NCBI RefSeq assembly: GCF_003131185.1
Contig: NZ_QFFU01000010.1
Location: 1-64,000, forward strand
Source: Pseudomonas ovata
Lineage (GTDB): Bacteria > Pseudomonadota > Gammaproteobacteria > Pseudomonadales > Pseudomonadaceae
Reading direction: 5' to 3'
Length of the DNA stretch: 64,000 nt
Below are positions 56,343 to 64,000 of the stretch, one piece after another. The position numbers were made by a program, and so were the translations under genes. Position 1 is the stretch's first letter, and every line of letters begins with the position of its first letter. The notes under the pieces were generated by a model that saw only the letters and a list, made by a program, of their open reading frames with translations, was not told the origin of the DNA and ran no database searches.

Positions 56343-57800
56343 ATGAGTACCCTCATCCCTTGCATCATCGCCGGCGGTTCCGGCACCCGGCTATGGCCGG
56401 TCTCGCGCCAGGCCATGCCCAAGCCGTTCATGCGCCTGCCCGATGGCGAAAGCCTGCTGCAAAAGACCTTCAACCGCGCCACCGGCATTCCCCAGGTCGA
56501 ACACCTGCTGACCGTCACCAACCGTGAAGTGTATTTCCGCACGGTCGACGACTACCGGCCGCTGAATAAAAAGCGCGCCAGACTCGACTTCATCCTGGAG
56601 CCGGTGGGACGCAACACGGCACCGGCCATCGTGGCCGCTGCGCTGCACGTGGCCACGTTGTACGGCGAGGATGCGCAGATGCTGATCCTGCCGGCCGACC
56701 ACCTGATCTCGGACATTGAGGCCTTTCAGGCCGCCGTGGCCCAGGCCCGGCACCTGGCCGAACAGGGCTGGCTGGTGACCTTCGGGATTGTGCCCGACAA
56801 AGCGGAAACCGGCTTTGGCTACATCGAAAAGGGCCAGAAGCTCAATGGCGACGGCTACCAGGTGGCGCGCTTTGTCGAAAAACCCGACGCCGACACGGCC
56901 AAGGCCTGGGTCGACGGCGGGCTGCACCTGTGGAATGCCGGCATGTTCTGCCTGCGCGCCGACACCCTGCTGGCCGAGATGCGCCTGCATGCCCCCGAGG
57001 TGCTCGACGCAGTCAGCGCCTGCCTGGCCCACAGCACCACCAAGCAAGGCAGCCATGAATTACAGGTCGAGCTGGACAATGACCTGTTCGCCCAGGTGCC
57101 GGACATTTCCATCGACTACGCCCTGCTGGAGCACTCGGCCAGAGTGGCGGTGGTGCCCTGCCAACTGGGCTGGAGCGACATTGGCTCCTGGCAGGCCCTG
57201 CGCGAACTGACGCCGGCCGACGCCCAGGGCAACCAGTGCAACGGCCAGACCGTGCTGCACGAGGTCACCAACTGTTTCATCGACTCGCCCAAGCGCCTGG
57301 TCGGCGCGGTCGGCCTGGACAACCTGATTATCATCGACACCCCCGACGCCCTGCTGATCGCTGACGGCAACCGCAGCCAGGACGTCAAGCTCATCGCCCA
57401 GGAACTCAAGCGCCAGGACCACGAAGCCTATCGCCTGCACCGCACCGTCACCCGGCCGTGGGGCACCTACACCGTGCTTGAGGAGGGCAAGCGCTTCAAG
57501 ATCAAGCGCATCGTGGTGCACCCGCAGGCTTCGCTGTCGTTGCAGATGCATCACCACCGCAGCGAGCACTGGATCGTGGTCAGCGGCATGGCCACGGTCA
57601 CCAATGGCGAGCGCGAATTCATGCTCGACACCAACGAGTCGACCTTTATCAAGCCCGGCCACACTCACCGTCTGGTCAACCCCGGGGTCATCGACCTGGT
57701 GATGATCGAGGTGCAGAGCGGCGAGTACCTGGGCGAAGACGACATCGTGCGCTTTACCGACATCTACGGGCGCGTGCCGGCCCAGACCGCCAAGGCCTGA
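56343..57800 (+). CDS. pslB: PslB-like mannose-1-phosphate guanylyltransferase/phosphomannose isomerase
   Basis: A 485-residue bifunctional enzyme that makes GDP-mannose. The nucleotidyltransferase domain has IIAGGSGTRLWPVSRQAMPKPF at the start and FVEKPD; the C-terminal cupin isomerase domain has HPQASLSLQMHHHRSEHW and GHTHRLVNPG. ATG at 56343 is preferred over TTG one codon earlier. It starts three bases after the pslA stop. GDP-mannose could also feed other pathways. Confidence 0.93.
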   Translation: MSTLIPCIIAGGSGTRLWPVSRQAMPKPFMRLPDGESLLQKTFNRATGIPQVEHLLTVTNREVYFRTVDDYRPLNKKRARLDFILEPVGRNTAPAIVAAALHVATLYGEDAQMLILPADHLISDIEAFQAAVAQARHLAEQGWLVTFGIVPDKAETGFGYIEKGQKLNGDGYQVARFVEKPDADTAKAWVDGGLHLWNAGMFCLRADTLLAEMRLHAPEVLDAVSACLAHSTTKQGSHELQVELDNDLFAQVPDISIDYALLEHSARVAVVPCQLGWSDIGSWQALRELTPADAQGNQCNGQTVLHEVTNCFIDSPKRLVGAVGLDNLIIIDTPDALLIADGNRSQDVKLIAQELKRQDHEAYRLHRTVTRPWGTYTVLEEGKRFKIKRIVVHPQASLSLQMHHHRSEHWIVVSGMATVTNGEREFMLDTNESTFIKPGHTHRLVNPGVIDLVMIEVQSGEYLGEDDIVRFTDIYGRVPAQTAKA

Positions 57801-57896
57801 ACCGCTGCGTGACCGGCCGCGTGTGCGTTCTGGCACGCGGCACTTGCAACCCGGCGCTGTGGGCCGGCATGTTTTCCCCGTCAGGGAGCTGTATTC

Positions 57897-58691
57897 ATGG
57901 ATCGGATGTATATGCGCCCTTTCAAATCCGTGCTGCTGGCCGCCTGCCTGCTGGCGCTCGGTGCCTGCAACACCCCGGCCAGGGTCGGCGTACCGGACGA
58001 CAGCGCCTTGATCGAGGCCGGCCGCACCGCCGGGCTTGCGCTGGCCGGCAAGCCGTTGCCGGCGCAGAAGATTCGAGCCGGCGACACGTTGCGTATCGTG
58101 CGCAACACCGGCGAGCCGCCGACCATTTCGGCCTTCACGGCCAACACCCTCTATGAACTGACGCTGTTTCAGGTGCTCACCGACGGCACCTTTTCCTATC
58201 CCTGGGTCGGCACCGTACAAGCTGCCGGCCTGACCGTCCCGCAACTGACCGCGCACCTGCAGAACCAGCTCAAGGACATCTATCGCGAGACCGCGATGAC
58301 CATCAACATCAACCAGGCGCCGGGCAACACGGTGTTCATCGGTGGCGCGGTGCGCAACTCGACCAACCTGCCGGTGACCGTCGCCACTACCCTGGACCAG
58401 GCCATCATCGGCGCCGGCGGCGTGGCCCCTGACGGCGACGCGCAACTGGTGGCCTTGCTGCGCCAGGAAGACAACGGCCTCTACAAGACCTATTTCTTCG
58501 ACTACAGCAAGATGCTCTGGTCCAGCCCCCAGGCGCCCCGGGGTCCGGTACTGCTGCAACGCGGCGATGTGGTGTTCGTGCCCAAATCCACGGTCGGCAA
58601 CAAGGCCGATGGCGTCAACCTGTACTTCAACCAGTTGATCCCGTTCTCCAAGTCCCTGGGCTTTGGCGTGAATTACGAGTTGCAGAACTAA
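57897..58691 (+). CDS. pslD: PslD-like outer-membrane polysaccharide export protein
   Basis: A 264-residue lipoprotein: signal peptide ending LLALGAC (lipidated Cys near 25), then a polysaccharide export domain (about 60-150, IRAGDTLRIVRNTGEPPT) and an SLBB-like domain (ITTINI-type and VFIGGAVRNSTNLPV). AGGGAG lies upstream of the ATG; in-frame ATGs at codons 4 and 6 are alternatives. In P. aeruginosa, pslC lies between pslB and pslD; here only 96 bp separates them. Confidence 0.9.
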   Translation: MDRMYMRPFKSVLLAACLLALGACNTPARVGVPDDSALIEAGRTAGLALAGKPLPAQKIRAGDTLRIVRNTGEPPTISAFTANTLYELTLFQVLTDGTFSYPWVGTVQAAGLTVPQLTAHLQNQLKDIYRETAMTININQAPGNTVFIGGAVRNSTNLPVTVATTLDQAIIGAGGVAPDGDAQLVALLRQEDNGLYKTYFFDYSKMLWSSPQAPRGPVLLQRGDVVFVPKSTVGNKADGVNLYFNQLIPFSKSLGFGVNYELQN

Positions 58692-58709
58692 CTGTCAGGG
58701 AAAAGACAC

Positions 58710-60701
58710 ATGATCAACATCCGTTCATTTCGTGATCTGCTGCGCCTGTTTTTCATTTTCAGGCGTGAAGTGCAGACCACGGTGCTGGTGACGTTTGTCA
58801 TCGTGGTGCTGGGTGCCTTCCTGCTGCCCAACCGCTACGAGTCCACCGCCCTGCTGCTGGTCAAGCCTGGCCGCGACAGCAGCACGGTGCCGATCGAGCT
58901 GTCCAACCGCCAGTCGATCGTGTTGCCCAGTGCCTTGCGCGACCCGTTGCTGGACGAAGAACGGATGCTCACCGGCCGACCGATCACCCGTACGGTGGCC
59001 GAAAAATACCTGGCCGAAATGTCCAAGGCCCGGGAAGAAGCGGGCTTCATGGGTTCGGTCAAGAACCTGCTCAAGGATTCGGTCTACGCAGTGTTCGACA
59101 CCGTGCACCGGTTGTTCGAACTGATCGGCCTGGCCGAACGGCGCTCGGCAGCCGAGCGCCTGGCCGAGAACCTGGAAAAGGGCTTCAAGGTGCGCCACGA
59201 GCCAGGCTCGTCGGTCATGGAACTGACCTTCACCTGGGACGATCCGGCCGTGGCCCAGGACGTGCTGCGCAACTGGATCGAGGAGTACCAGCTGCAACGC
59301 ACCAAGACCCTGGGCCGGGTCAGCCTGTATACGTTCTTCGACACCGAGGTCAAGGAAACCGGCGCCAATATCATCGTCTACAAGAAACAGATCCAGACCT
59401 ACCTCAACCAGTTGGGCGCCGTCAGCATTTCCCAGCGCCTGGCCGATACCTCCCAGGGCCTGAACGACCTGCGCACCGAACGCAACAACACCATCCGCGC
59501 CATCGCCTCGACCAAGGCCGGCCTGGAAACCCTGAAAAAACAACTGGCCAGTCAGCCCAAGACCGTCTCCGCCGGTCGCGAACTGACCTTGAACCCCAAT
59601 CGCCAGGACCTGCAGAACCGCATCAACGCCAAGGAAGTCGAGCGCCAGGAACTGCGCCGGACCTTCTTCGACACCGCCCCACCGATCCGGGCGATCAGCG
59701 AGGAAATCGATAACATCAAGAAGTTGCTCAAGGAGCAGGAAACGACCGTACAGCGCTCGGAAAGCATCACCCCCAACCCGATCTACAACCGCATGCAGAA
59801 CGTCTACGCCGACCAGCAGACCAGCTATGCGCGGCTGCTGACCCAGTTGACCGAGCAAGACACGCAACTGGCCCAACTGGAAAAGGACCGGCTACAGGCC
59901 CTGAGCCTGGAACCCGAGCTGTCGCGCCTGCAAAGCGAACTGGACGCCGCCGAAAAAAGCTACGCCCTGTATTCCGACAGCCTGGAAAAGGCCCGTATCG
60001 ACCGTGAACTGGACAACAGCCAGATCAGCAACATCGCCTTGATCGAAGAAGCCACCCTCAACCCGAGCCGGGTCTTCCCCAAAAGCATGCTGATGCTGTT
60101 GCTGGCCCTGCCGTTGAGCCTGCTGGTGGGCCTGCTGGCGCTGTACTTCTTCTACCTGCTGGACCAGCGCATCCACGACGGCGACAAGATCGAAAGCCGC
60201 TTCGGGGTGCCGGTGTGGACCAGCCTGCCAGACCTGGAACGCGCCCAGGAACGCAGTGCGGCGTTCACTTCCAACCTGCACCGGGTGTACGGCATCCTGC
60301 CGCTCCAGCAGGTAGCGGAAAGAGGCCTGGCCATCGGCTTTACTTCCGAGCACCCCGGCGAAGGGGTGAAGTTCGTGATTGCGCGCCTGAAGAACGTGCT
60401 GGTCGAACACGGCCACCGTGTACGCACCGAAGGCGCGGGCCCGGCCAGCCCCGGCGAGATCGTCCTGATCGACGCCTCGGGCCTGTACGGCAACGACCAG
60501 CCGTTCGTACTGCTGCGCGAGGCCGACCTGATCGTGCTGGTGGTGCGTGCGCAACAGACCACCGTGCCGATGCTCGAAGACGCCCTGACCACGTTGAACA
60601 CCGCCTTCAAGCGGGTCGACGGCATCATTCTCAACCGTCGCCGCTTCGAAGTGCCGGAAAAAGTGCTCAGGTTCATCAAGCGCCTGGGGAGCCGTGCCTG
60701 A
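58710..60701 (+). CDS. pslE: PslE-like chain-length/co-polymerase protein with degenerate kinase domain
   Basis: A 663-residue inner-membrane protein, matching PslE in length. The Wzz domain has helices near 24-43 and 453-475 and a long periplasmic coiled coil (about 220-430). The C-terminal 130 residues resemble the BY-kinase fold, but the P-loop is TSEHPGEGVKFVI (545-557) instead of GxGKS, and no tyrosine cluster follows, so kinase activity is unlikely. IVLIDASG is a remnant Walker B. The stop overlaps the pslF start. Confidence 0.9.
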   Translation: MINIRSFRDLLRLFFIFRREVQTTVLVTFVIVVLGAFLLPNRYESTALLLVKPGRDSSTVPIELSNRQSIVLPSALRDPLLDEERMLTGRPITRTVAEKYLAEMSKAREEAGFMGSVKNLLKDSVYAVFDTVHRLFELIGLAERRSAAERLAENLEKGFKVRHEPGSSVMELTFTWDDPAVAQDVLRNWIEEYQLQRTKTLGRVSLYTFFDTEVKETGANIIVYKKQIQTYLNQLGAVSISQRLADTSQGLNDLRTERNNTIRAIASTKAGLETLKKQLASQPKTVSAGRELTLNPNRQDLQNRINAKEVERQELRRTFFDTAPPIRAISEEIDNIKKLLKEQETTVQRSESITPNPIYNRMQNVYADQQTSYARLLTQLTEQDTQLAQLEKDRLQALSLEPELSRLQSELDAAEKSYALYSDSLEKARIDRELDNSQISNIALIEEATLNPSRVFPKSMLMLLLALPLSLLVGLLALYFFYLLDQRIHDGDKIESRFGVPVWTSLPDLERAQERSAAFTSNLHRVYGILPLQQVAERGLAIGFTSEHPGEGVKFVIARLKNVLVEHGHRVRTEGAGPASPGEIVLIDASGLYGNDQPFVLLREADLIVLVVRAQQTTVPMLEDALTTLNTAFKRVDGIILNRRRFEVPEKVLRFIKRLGSRA

Positions 60702-61879
60702 TGCGTATTGCCCTGCTCGCCCCGCTGCCGCCCGAACAGAACGGCATTGCCGATTATGCCGGCCATCTGCGCCAGGCCTTGCAGGCGCTGGATGTCGAGG
60801 TACTGACACCCTTGCAGGGCATGGGCAACGACCCCCGACAGGCCCGGCAGCGGGTGCTCGACACCGACTGGCAAGGCATCGACCTGGTGCACGCTGAACT
60901 GGGCGGCGGCCGGCTGGCCGAGTTTCGCGCCTTGCAGACCCTGCACCAGCGCTGGCCAGGGTTGCCGCTGACCGCCACCGTGCATGACCCGGAGCGGCTG
61001 GTCTGGCGCCTGGAAAGCCTGCCCTGGCCGCTGTCGCTGGCCAACCGCCTGCCAGCCCCTGCCACACAGGTGGCCACCGTCCTGGCCGACCCGTTGTGCC
61101 TGCGTCAGGAACGGCAACTGGCCAGGGGCATGACCCGCCTGGTGACGCTGACGCGCACCGGCAGCCAGAGCCTGCGCCAGCGCATGGGCTTGCATGAGCA
61201 ACAAATGGTGGTTATCCCCCACGGCAACCTGGACATCGCACCCGTGCCCCTGCCGCCCTTGCAACCGCTGCGCCTGCTGTACTTCGGCTTTATCTACCGT
61301 GGCAAAGGTATCGAGGACCTGCTCGACGCGCTGGCGGGGCTGTTCGTCAGCCAGCCGGCCCTACGCCAGAGCGTGCGCCTGACCCTGGCCGGCGGCAGCG
61401 AGCCGGAAATGGCCTTCGCTGGCGCCGGCAGTTACCTCGACCAGTTGCGCCTGCGCATCCGCCAACTGGGCTTGAGCGATTTGATCGACTGGCAACTGGA
61501 CCTGCCGGCCGAGCACATTGCCAGCGTGATCCAGGCCCACCATGTGATGGTCCTGCCGTACCGCGAGTCGAGCAAGCTCAGGCTGCTGGGCCAGTTGCGC
61601 GGCACCAGCGGGGCCTTGTCGTGGGCCGTGGCCTGCGGGCGTGGGGTGATCACCTCCGATGCCCGCTCGTTTGCCGAGGAGGTCTCGCATGGCAACGGCG
61701 CGCTGTACCCGCAAGGTAACGTCGCGGCCCTGGGCCAGGCGCTGGCGCACTTGTGCAGCCAACCGCATCAGGCCCAGGACTGGGCCGGGCACGCCGCGCA
61801 ACTGGGCCGGCACAGGGTCTGGCCACACACGGCCGAGCGCTTTCGCGAAATGTTCCAGCATGCCTGTCAGGCGAGGTGA
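60701..61879 (+). CDS. pslF: PslF-like glycosyltransferase
   Basis: A 392-residue GT4 enzyme, close to PslF in length. It begins MRIALLAPLPPEQNGIADYA and has the donor region VLPYRESSKLRLLGQLRGTS and VACGRGVITSD (about 284-317). The ATG overlaps the pslE stop by one base (TGATG), giving coupled translation. The open frame upstream lies inside pslE and is not coding. Sugar specificity is not evident. Confidence 0.9.
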   Translation: MRIALLAPLPPEQNGIADYAGHLRQALQALDVEVLTPLQGMGNDPRQARQRVLDTDWQGIDLVHAELGGGRLAEFRALQTLHQRWPGLPLTATVHDPERLVWRLESLPWPLSLANRLPAPATQVATVLADPLCLRQERQLARGMTRLVTLTRTGSQSLRQRMGLHEQQMVVIPHGNLDIAPVPLPPLQPLRLLYFGFIYRGKGIEDLLDALAGLFVSQPALRQSVRLTLAGGSEPEMAFAGAGSYLDQLRLRIRQLGLSDLIDWQLDLPAEHIASVIQAHHVMVLPYRESSKLRLLGQLRGTSGALSWAVACGRGVITSDARSFAEEVSHGNGALYPQGNVAALGQALAHLCSQPHQAQDWAGHAAQLGRHRVWPHTAERFREMFQHACQAR

Positions 61880-61885
61880 ATGACC

Positions 61886-63199
61886 ATGCACGTCCCTTCC
61901 ACACCCTGGCTGGCGGCCGCGCTGCTGGCCACCGGCCTTGCCTACACCGGCGAAGGCCTGGCCGAGACGGTGCTCAAGGCCCCGCGCCCGGTCGAGTGGC
62001 GCGACTTTCTGGGGGTCAACGTGCAGTTCCCCTATTTCGCCCCTGAGGTTTACCAGCAGCAGATGGACCGCCTCGATGCCCTCGGGCTGGGCTGGGTGCG
62101 CCTGACCCTGCACTGGCCATTGATCGAACCGGTGCGCGATCAGTTTCAATTGCAGACCGTGGACGCGGCCATGGCCGCGATCCAGAGCCGGGGCTACAAG
62201 ACCCTGGCGTACCTGGTCGGCTCGGCACCGTTCGCCAGCAGCGCACCGCTGGATGCCGAAAGCCGCGACCAGTACCCGCCCGTCGACTTCGCCCTGTTCG
62301 CCTCGCGCATGGCGCGCCTGGCCCAGCGCTACCCGCAGGTCGACACCTGGCAGGTGTGGAACGAGCCCAATATCATCTGGCGCCCCAAGGAAGACCCGGT
62401 CGCCTATGGCCGCCTGCTCAGCGTCACCGCCGAGGCCATCCGCAGCGTGGCACCGGGTAAGTCGGTCGCCACCGCCGGCATGGCCTATTACAGCCAGATG
62501 CACAGCACCCCGGGCTACCTGCTGCAGACCCTGGTCGACGGCGGCCTGGGCCAGCAGAACATCGTCGCCGCCTACCACCCGTACTCGGAGTTCCCCGAAG
62601 GCGACTCGCCGCCCGACCGCGACTTCCTGGTGCGCGGCAATGCCATGAACCAGTTGCTGCACGGCAACGGTGTGCAAAACGTCTGGGCCACCGAATGGGG
62701 CTGGTCCAGTTATGCCGGGCCGGTGGAAATGCAGGCGATCATCGGCTTGCGCGGCCAGGCCGACTACACCCTGCGCCGCCTGGCCTTGATGAGCGCCATG
62801 GATTACCAGCGCATCTTTTTGTTCAACCTGAGCGATCTGGACGAACGTGCCAGCGCCCGCGACCAAGGCTATGGACTGGTTGACCTGCAGGCCCGGCCGA
62901 AACCTGTGTACCTGGCCTTGCAGAACTTCCTGGCCATCACCGGCCCGCGCCTGCTGCCTGCCGACCCGCCAGCGGTCAGCAGTGTCCCGCGCGACCTGTA
63001 CGCCGTGCCCTGGAGCCGCCCGGACGGCACGCGCCTGCTGATGGTGTGGAGCGCCAGCAGCGCCAGCCTGACCTTCCCGAACATTCGGGAAGCCGTGGTC
63101 CATGATCCGCTGGACGGCACACGAAACTCGCTGGCCAGCCGTGCAGGCGTGACCCTGGCGCTGCGCCCGACCCTGCAGATCCTGGAATGGAAGCCCTGA
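61886..63199 (+). CDS. pslG: PslG-like glycoside hydrolase
   Basis: A 437-residue GH39-like hydrolase. A hydrophobic N-terminus (WLAAALLATGLAYTGEGLAE) gives export or inner-membrane anchoring. The acid/base Glu160 is in VWNEPNIIW and the nucleophile Glu270 in ATEWGWSSY, corresponding to the catalytic pair of P. aeruginosa PslG, which cleaves Psl. GAGG lies eight bases before the second ATG (61886), so I prefer it to the ATG at 61880. Confidence 0.92.
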   Translation: MHVPSTPWLAAALLATGLAYTGEGLAETVLKAPRPVEWRDFLGVNVQFPYFAPEVYQQQMDRLDALGLGWVRLTLHWPLIEPVRDQFQLQTVDAAMAAIQSRGYKTLAYLVGSAPFASSAPLDAESRDQYPPVDFALFASRMARLAQRYPQVDTWQVWNEPNIIWRPKEDPVAYGRLLSVTAEAIRSVAPGKSVATAGMAYYSQMHSTPGYLLQTLVDGGLGQQNIVAAYHPYSEFPEGDSPPDRDFLVRGNAMNQLLHGNGVQNVWATEWGWSSYAGPVEMQAIIGLRGQADYTLRRLALMSAMDYQRIFLFNLSDLDERASARDQGYGLVDLQARPKPVYLALQNFLAITGPRLLPADPPAVSSVPRDLYAVPWSRPDGTRLLMVWSASSASLTFPNIREAVVHDPLDGTRNSLASRAGVTLALRPTLQILEWKP

Positions 63200-63202
63200 G
63201 CC

Positions 63203-64000
63203 ATGCGCATTCTCTGGACCCTGCCGTACCTGCCCTGGCCGACCACCAGCGGCGGCAAGACCCGCGAATACCACCTGCTGCGCAACCTGGCCGCGCGCGG
63301 GCACCGCATCACCTTGCTGGTGCAGTCCAAGACCGGCCTTGACCCGCAATGCCGGCAGGCCATGGAGCCCTGGCTGGAGCGCCTGATCGTGCTGCCCCGG
63401 CGCCCGTTGCGCAGCCTGCGCACACTGTTGGCGGTGGCCTTCGCGCCCGCACCGATGCTGGCCAGCATCAACGGCTATGCGCCCGAACTGGAGCGCACCT
63501 TCGAGGCACTGCTGCAAGAACACTGGGACGTGATCCAGATCCAGCACACTTACGCCTTCCAGCCGTTCGAGCGCGCCCTGCAACGCAGTGGCAAGCCGTT
63601 CATCCTCACCGAACACAACGTCGAATCGGCCCTGGGCGCGGCCAGCTACGACAAGCTGCCACGCTGGGCGGCGCCGTTCGCGGTGTATGACCGCTGGCGC
63701 TACCGGCGCTGGGAAGCGCGGGTGTTCCGCCAGGCCCACGAGTTGATCTCGGTCACCGAGGACGACGCCAAGGCCTTGTCGCGCCTGAGTGGCAAGCCGG
63801 TGTCGATCGTGGTCAACAGCGTCGATTGCGGCTATTACGCCAGCGTGTACCCCAACCGCGAAAGCCGTCACCTGTTGTTTATCGGCAACTACGAATACGC
63901 GCCCAATGTCGATGCGGTGCACTGGGCGCTGCAGGCCATCATGCCCAGGGTCTGGGCCCTGCAGCCCGACGTACACCTGACCCTCGCCGGTTTCGCCCTG
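63203..64000 (+). CDS. pslH: PslH-like glycosyltransferase, 3' end outside the window
   Basis: The first 266 codons of a GT4 enzyme (MRILWTLPYLPWPTTSGGKT, then SGKPFILTEHNVESALG and the start of the C-terminal domain at LLFIGNYEYAPNVDAVHWAL). It follows pslG by three bases. The donor-binding EX7E region is beyond the right edge. Position and N-terminal pattern match PslH. Confidence 0.88.
   Translation, partial: MRILWTLPYLPWPTTSGGKTREYHLLRNLAARGHRITLLVQSKTGLDPQCRQAMEPWLERLIVLPRRPLRSLRTLLAVAFAPAPMLASINGYAPELERTFEALLQEHWDVIQIQHTYAFQPFERALQRSGKPFILTEHNVESALGAASYDKLPRWAAPFAVYDRWRYRRWEARVFRQAHELISVTEDDAKALSRLSGKPVSIVVNSVDCGYYASVYPNRESRHLLFIGNYEYAPNVDAVHWALQAIMPRVWALQPDVHLTLAGFAL

Noticed and set aside
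61361..63976. An 871-codon open frame antisense to pslF, pslG and pslH
   Set aside because: Three recognised psl genes occupy the opposite strand; the frame is a composition artefact.

Overview
The window is a GC-rich chromosomal segment from a Pseudomonas of the fluorescens/putida lineage; I cannot resolve the species. The main support is the block psrA - lexA - sulA - (two small conserved genes) - topA - DUF1653 gene - fadA - fadB - (membrane protein) - usp - uup - slt between about 34 and 50 kb, which is the ordinary Pseudomonas gene order, together with pseudomonad REP sequences and a Psl-like polysaccharide operon. No transposase, integrase, CRISPR array, tRNA or rRNA gene was seen. A strong rRNA/tRNA-type promoter at the far left edge points left, out of the window.

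Region 1 (1-4.6 kb): an EamA-family exporter, a small lipoprotein, and a leftward pair encoding an IscS-type cysteine desulfurase and a large Xaa-Pro aminopeptidase. Region 2 (4.6-21.4 kb): a 13-gene rightward exopolysaccharide operon. It carries a putative Fe(II)/2-oxoglutarate oxygenase, a DegT sugar aminotransferase, a Wzx-like flippase, two GT2 and three GT4 glycosyltransferases, a Wzb-like phosphatase, a Wzc-like tyrosine kinase/co-polymerase, a WbqC-family protein, a NusG paralog (RfaH-like), a WcaJ-like initiating transferase and a Wza-like export lipoprotein. The leader of about 370 nt holds two GGCGGTAGC (ops-type) elements, the second inside a JUMPstart-like sequence, so the operon probably encodes its own RfaH-like antiterminator. 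No Wzy polymerase is recognisable. An AT-rich patch of about 55 bp lies upstream.

Region 3 (21.4-34.2 kb): an FMN reductase, a REPIN, a LysE exporter, a lipoprotein, a LysR regulator divergent from a two-subunit 3-oxoacid CoA-transferase and an AtoE-type transporter (short-chain acid or ketone-body use), a substrate-binding-fold protein without a signal peptide, a D-2-hydroxyacid dehydrogenase, a PAS-GAF-GGDEF cyclase, a periplasmic glycerophosphodiesterase, PssA and NagZ. Region 4 (34.2-49.5 kb): the conserved core block, with tandem PsrA operators at psrA, two SOS boxes at lexA-sulA, a bidirectional terminator between usp and uup, and a candidate small RNA upstream of fadBA. Region 5 (49.5-54.4 kb): a nested stem-loop, a VapBC toxin-antitoxin pair, a MOSC protein, CheV with a near-consensus sigma-28 promoter, a small unknown protein and a YegS-like lipid kinase.

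Region 6 (54.9-64 kb, running off the right edge): a Psl-like operon pslA-B-D-E-F-G-H with no pslC between pslB and pslD. PslE keeps a tyrosine-kinase-like C-terminal domain with a degenerate P-loop. The window therefore holds two separate surface-polysaccharide systems, each with its own initiating transferase, outer-membrane exporter and chain-length protein: one probably controlled by antitermination, the other of the Psl biofilm type. The diguanylate cyclase between them is a plausible, unproven, regulatory partner.
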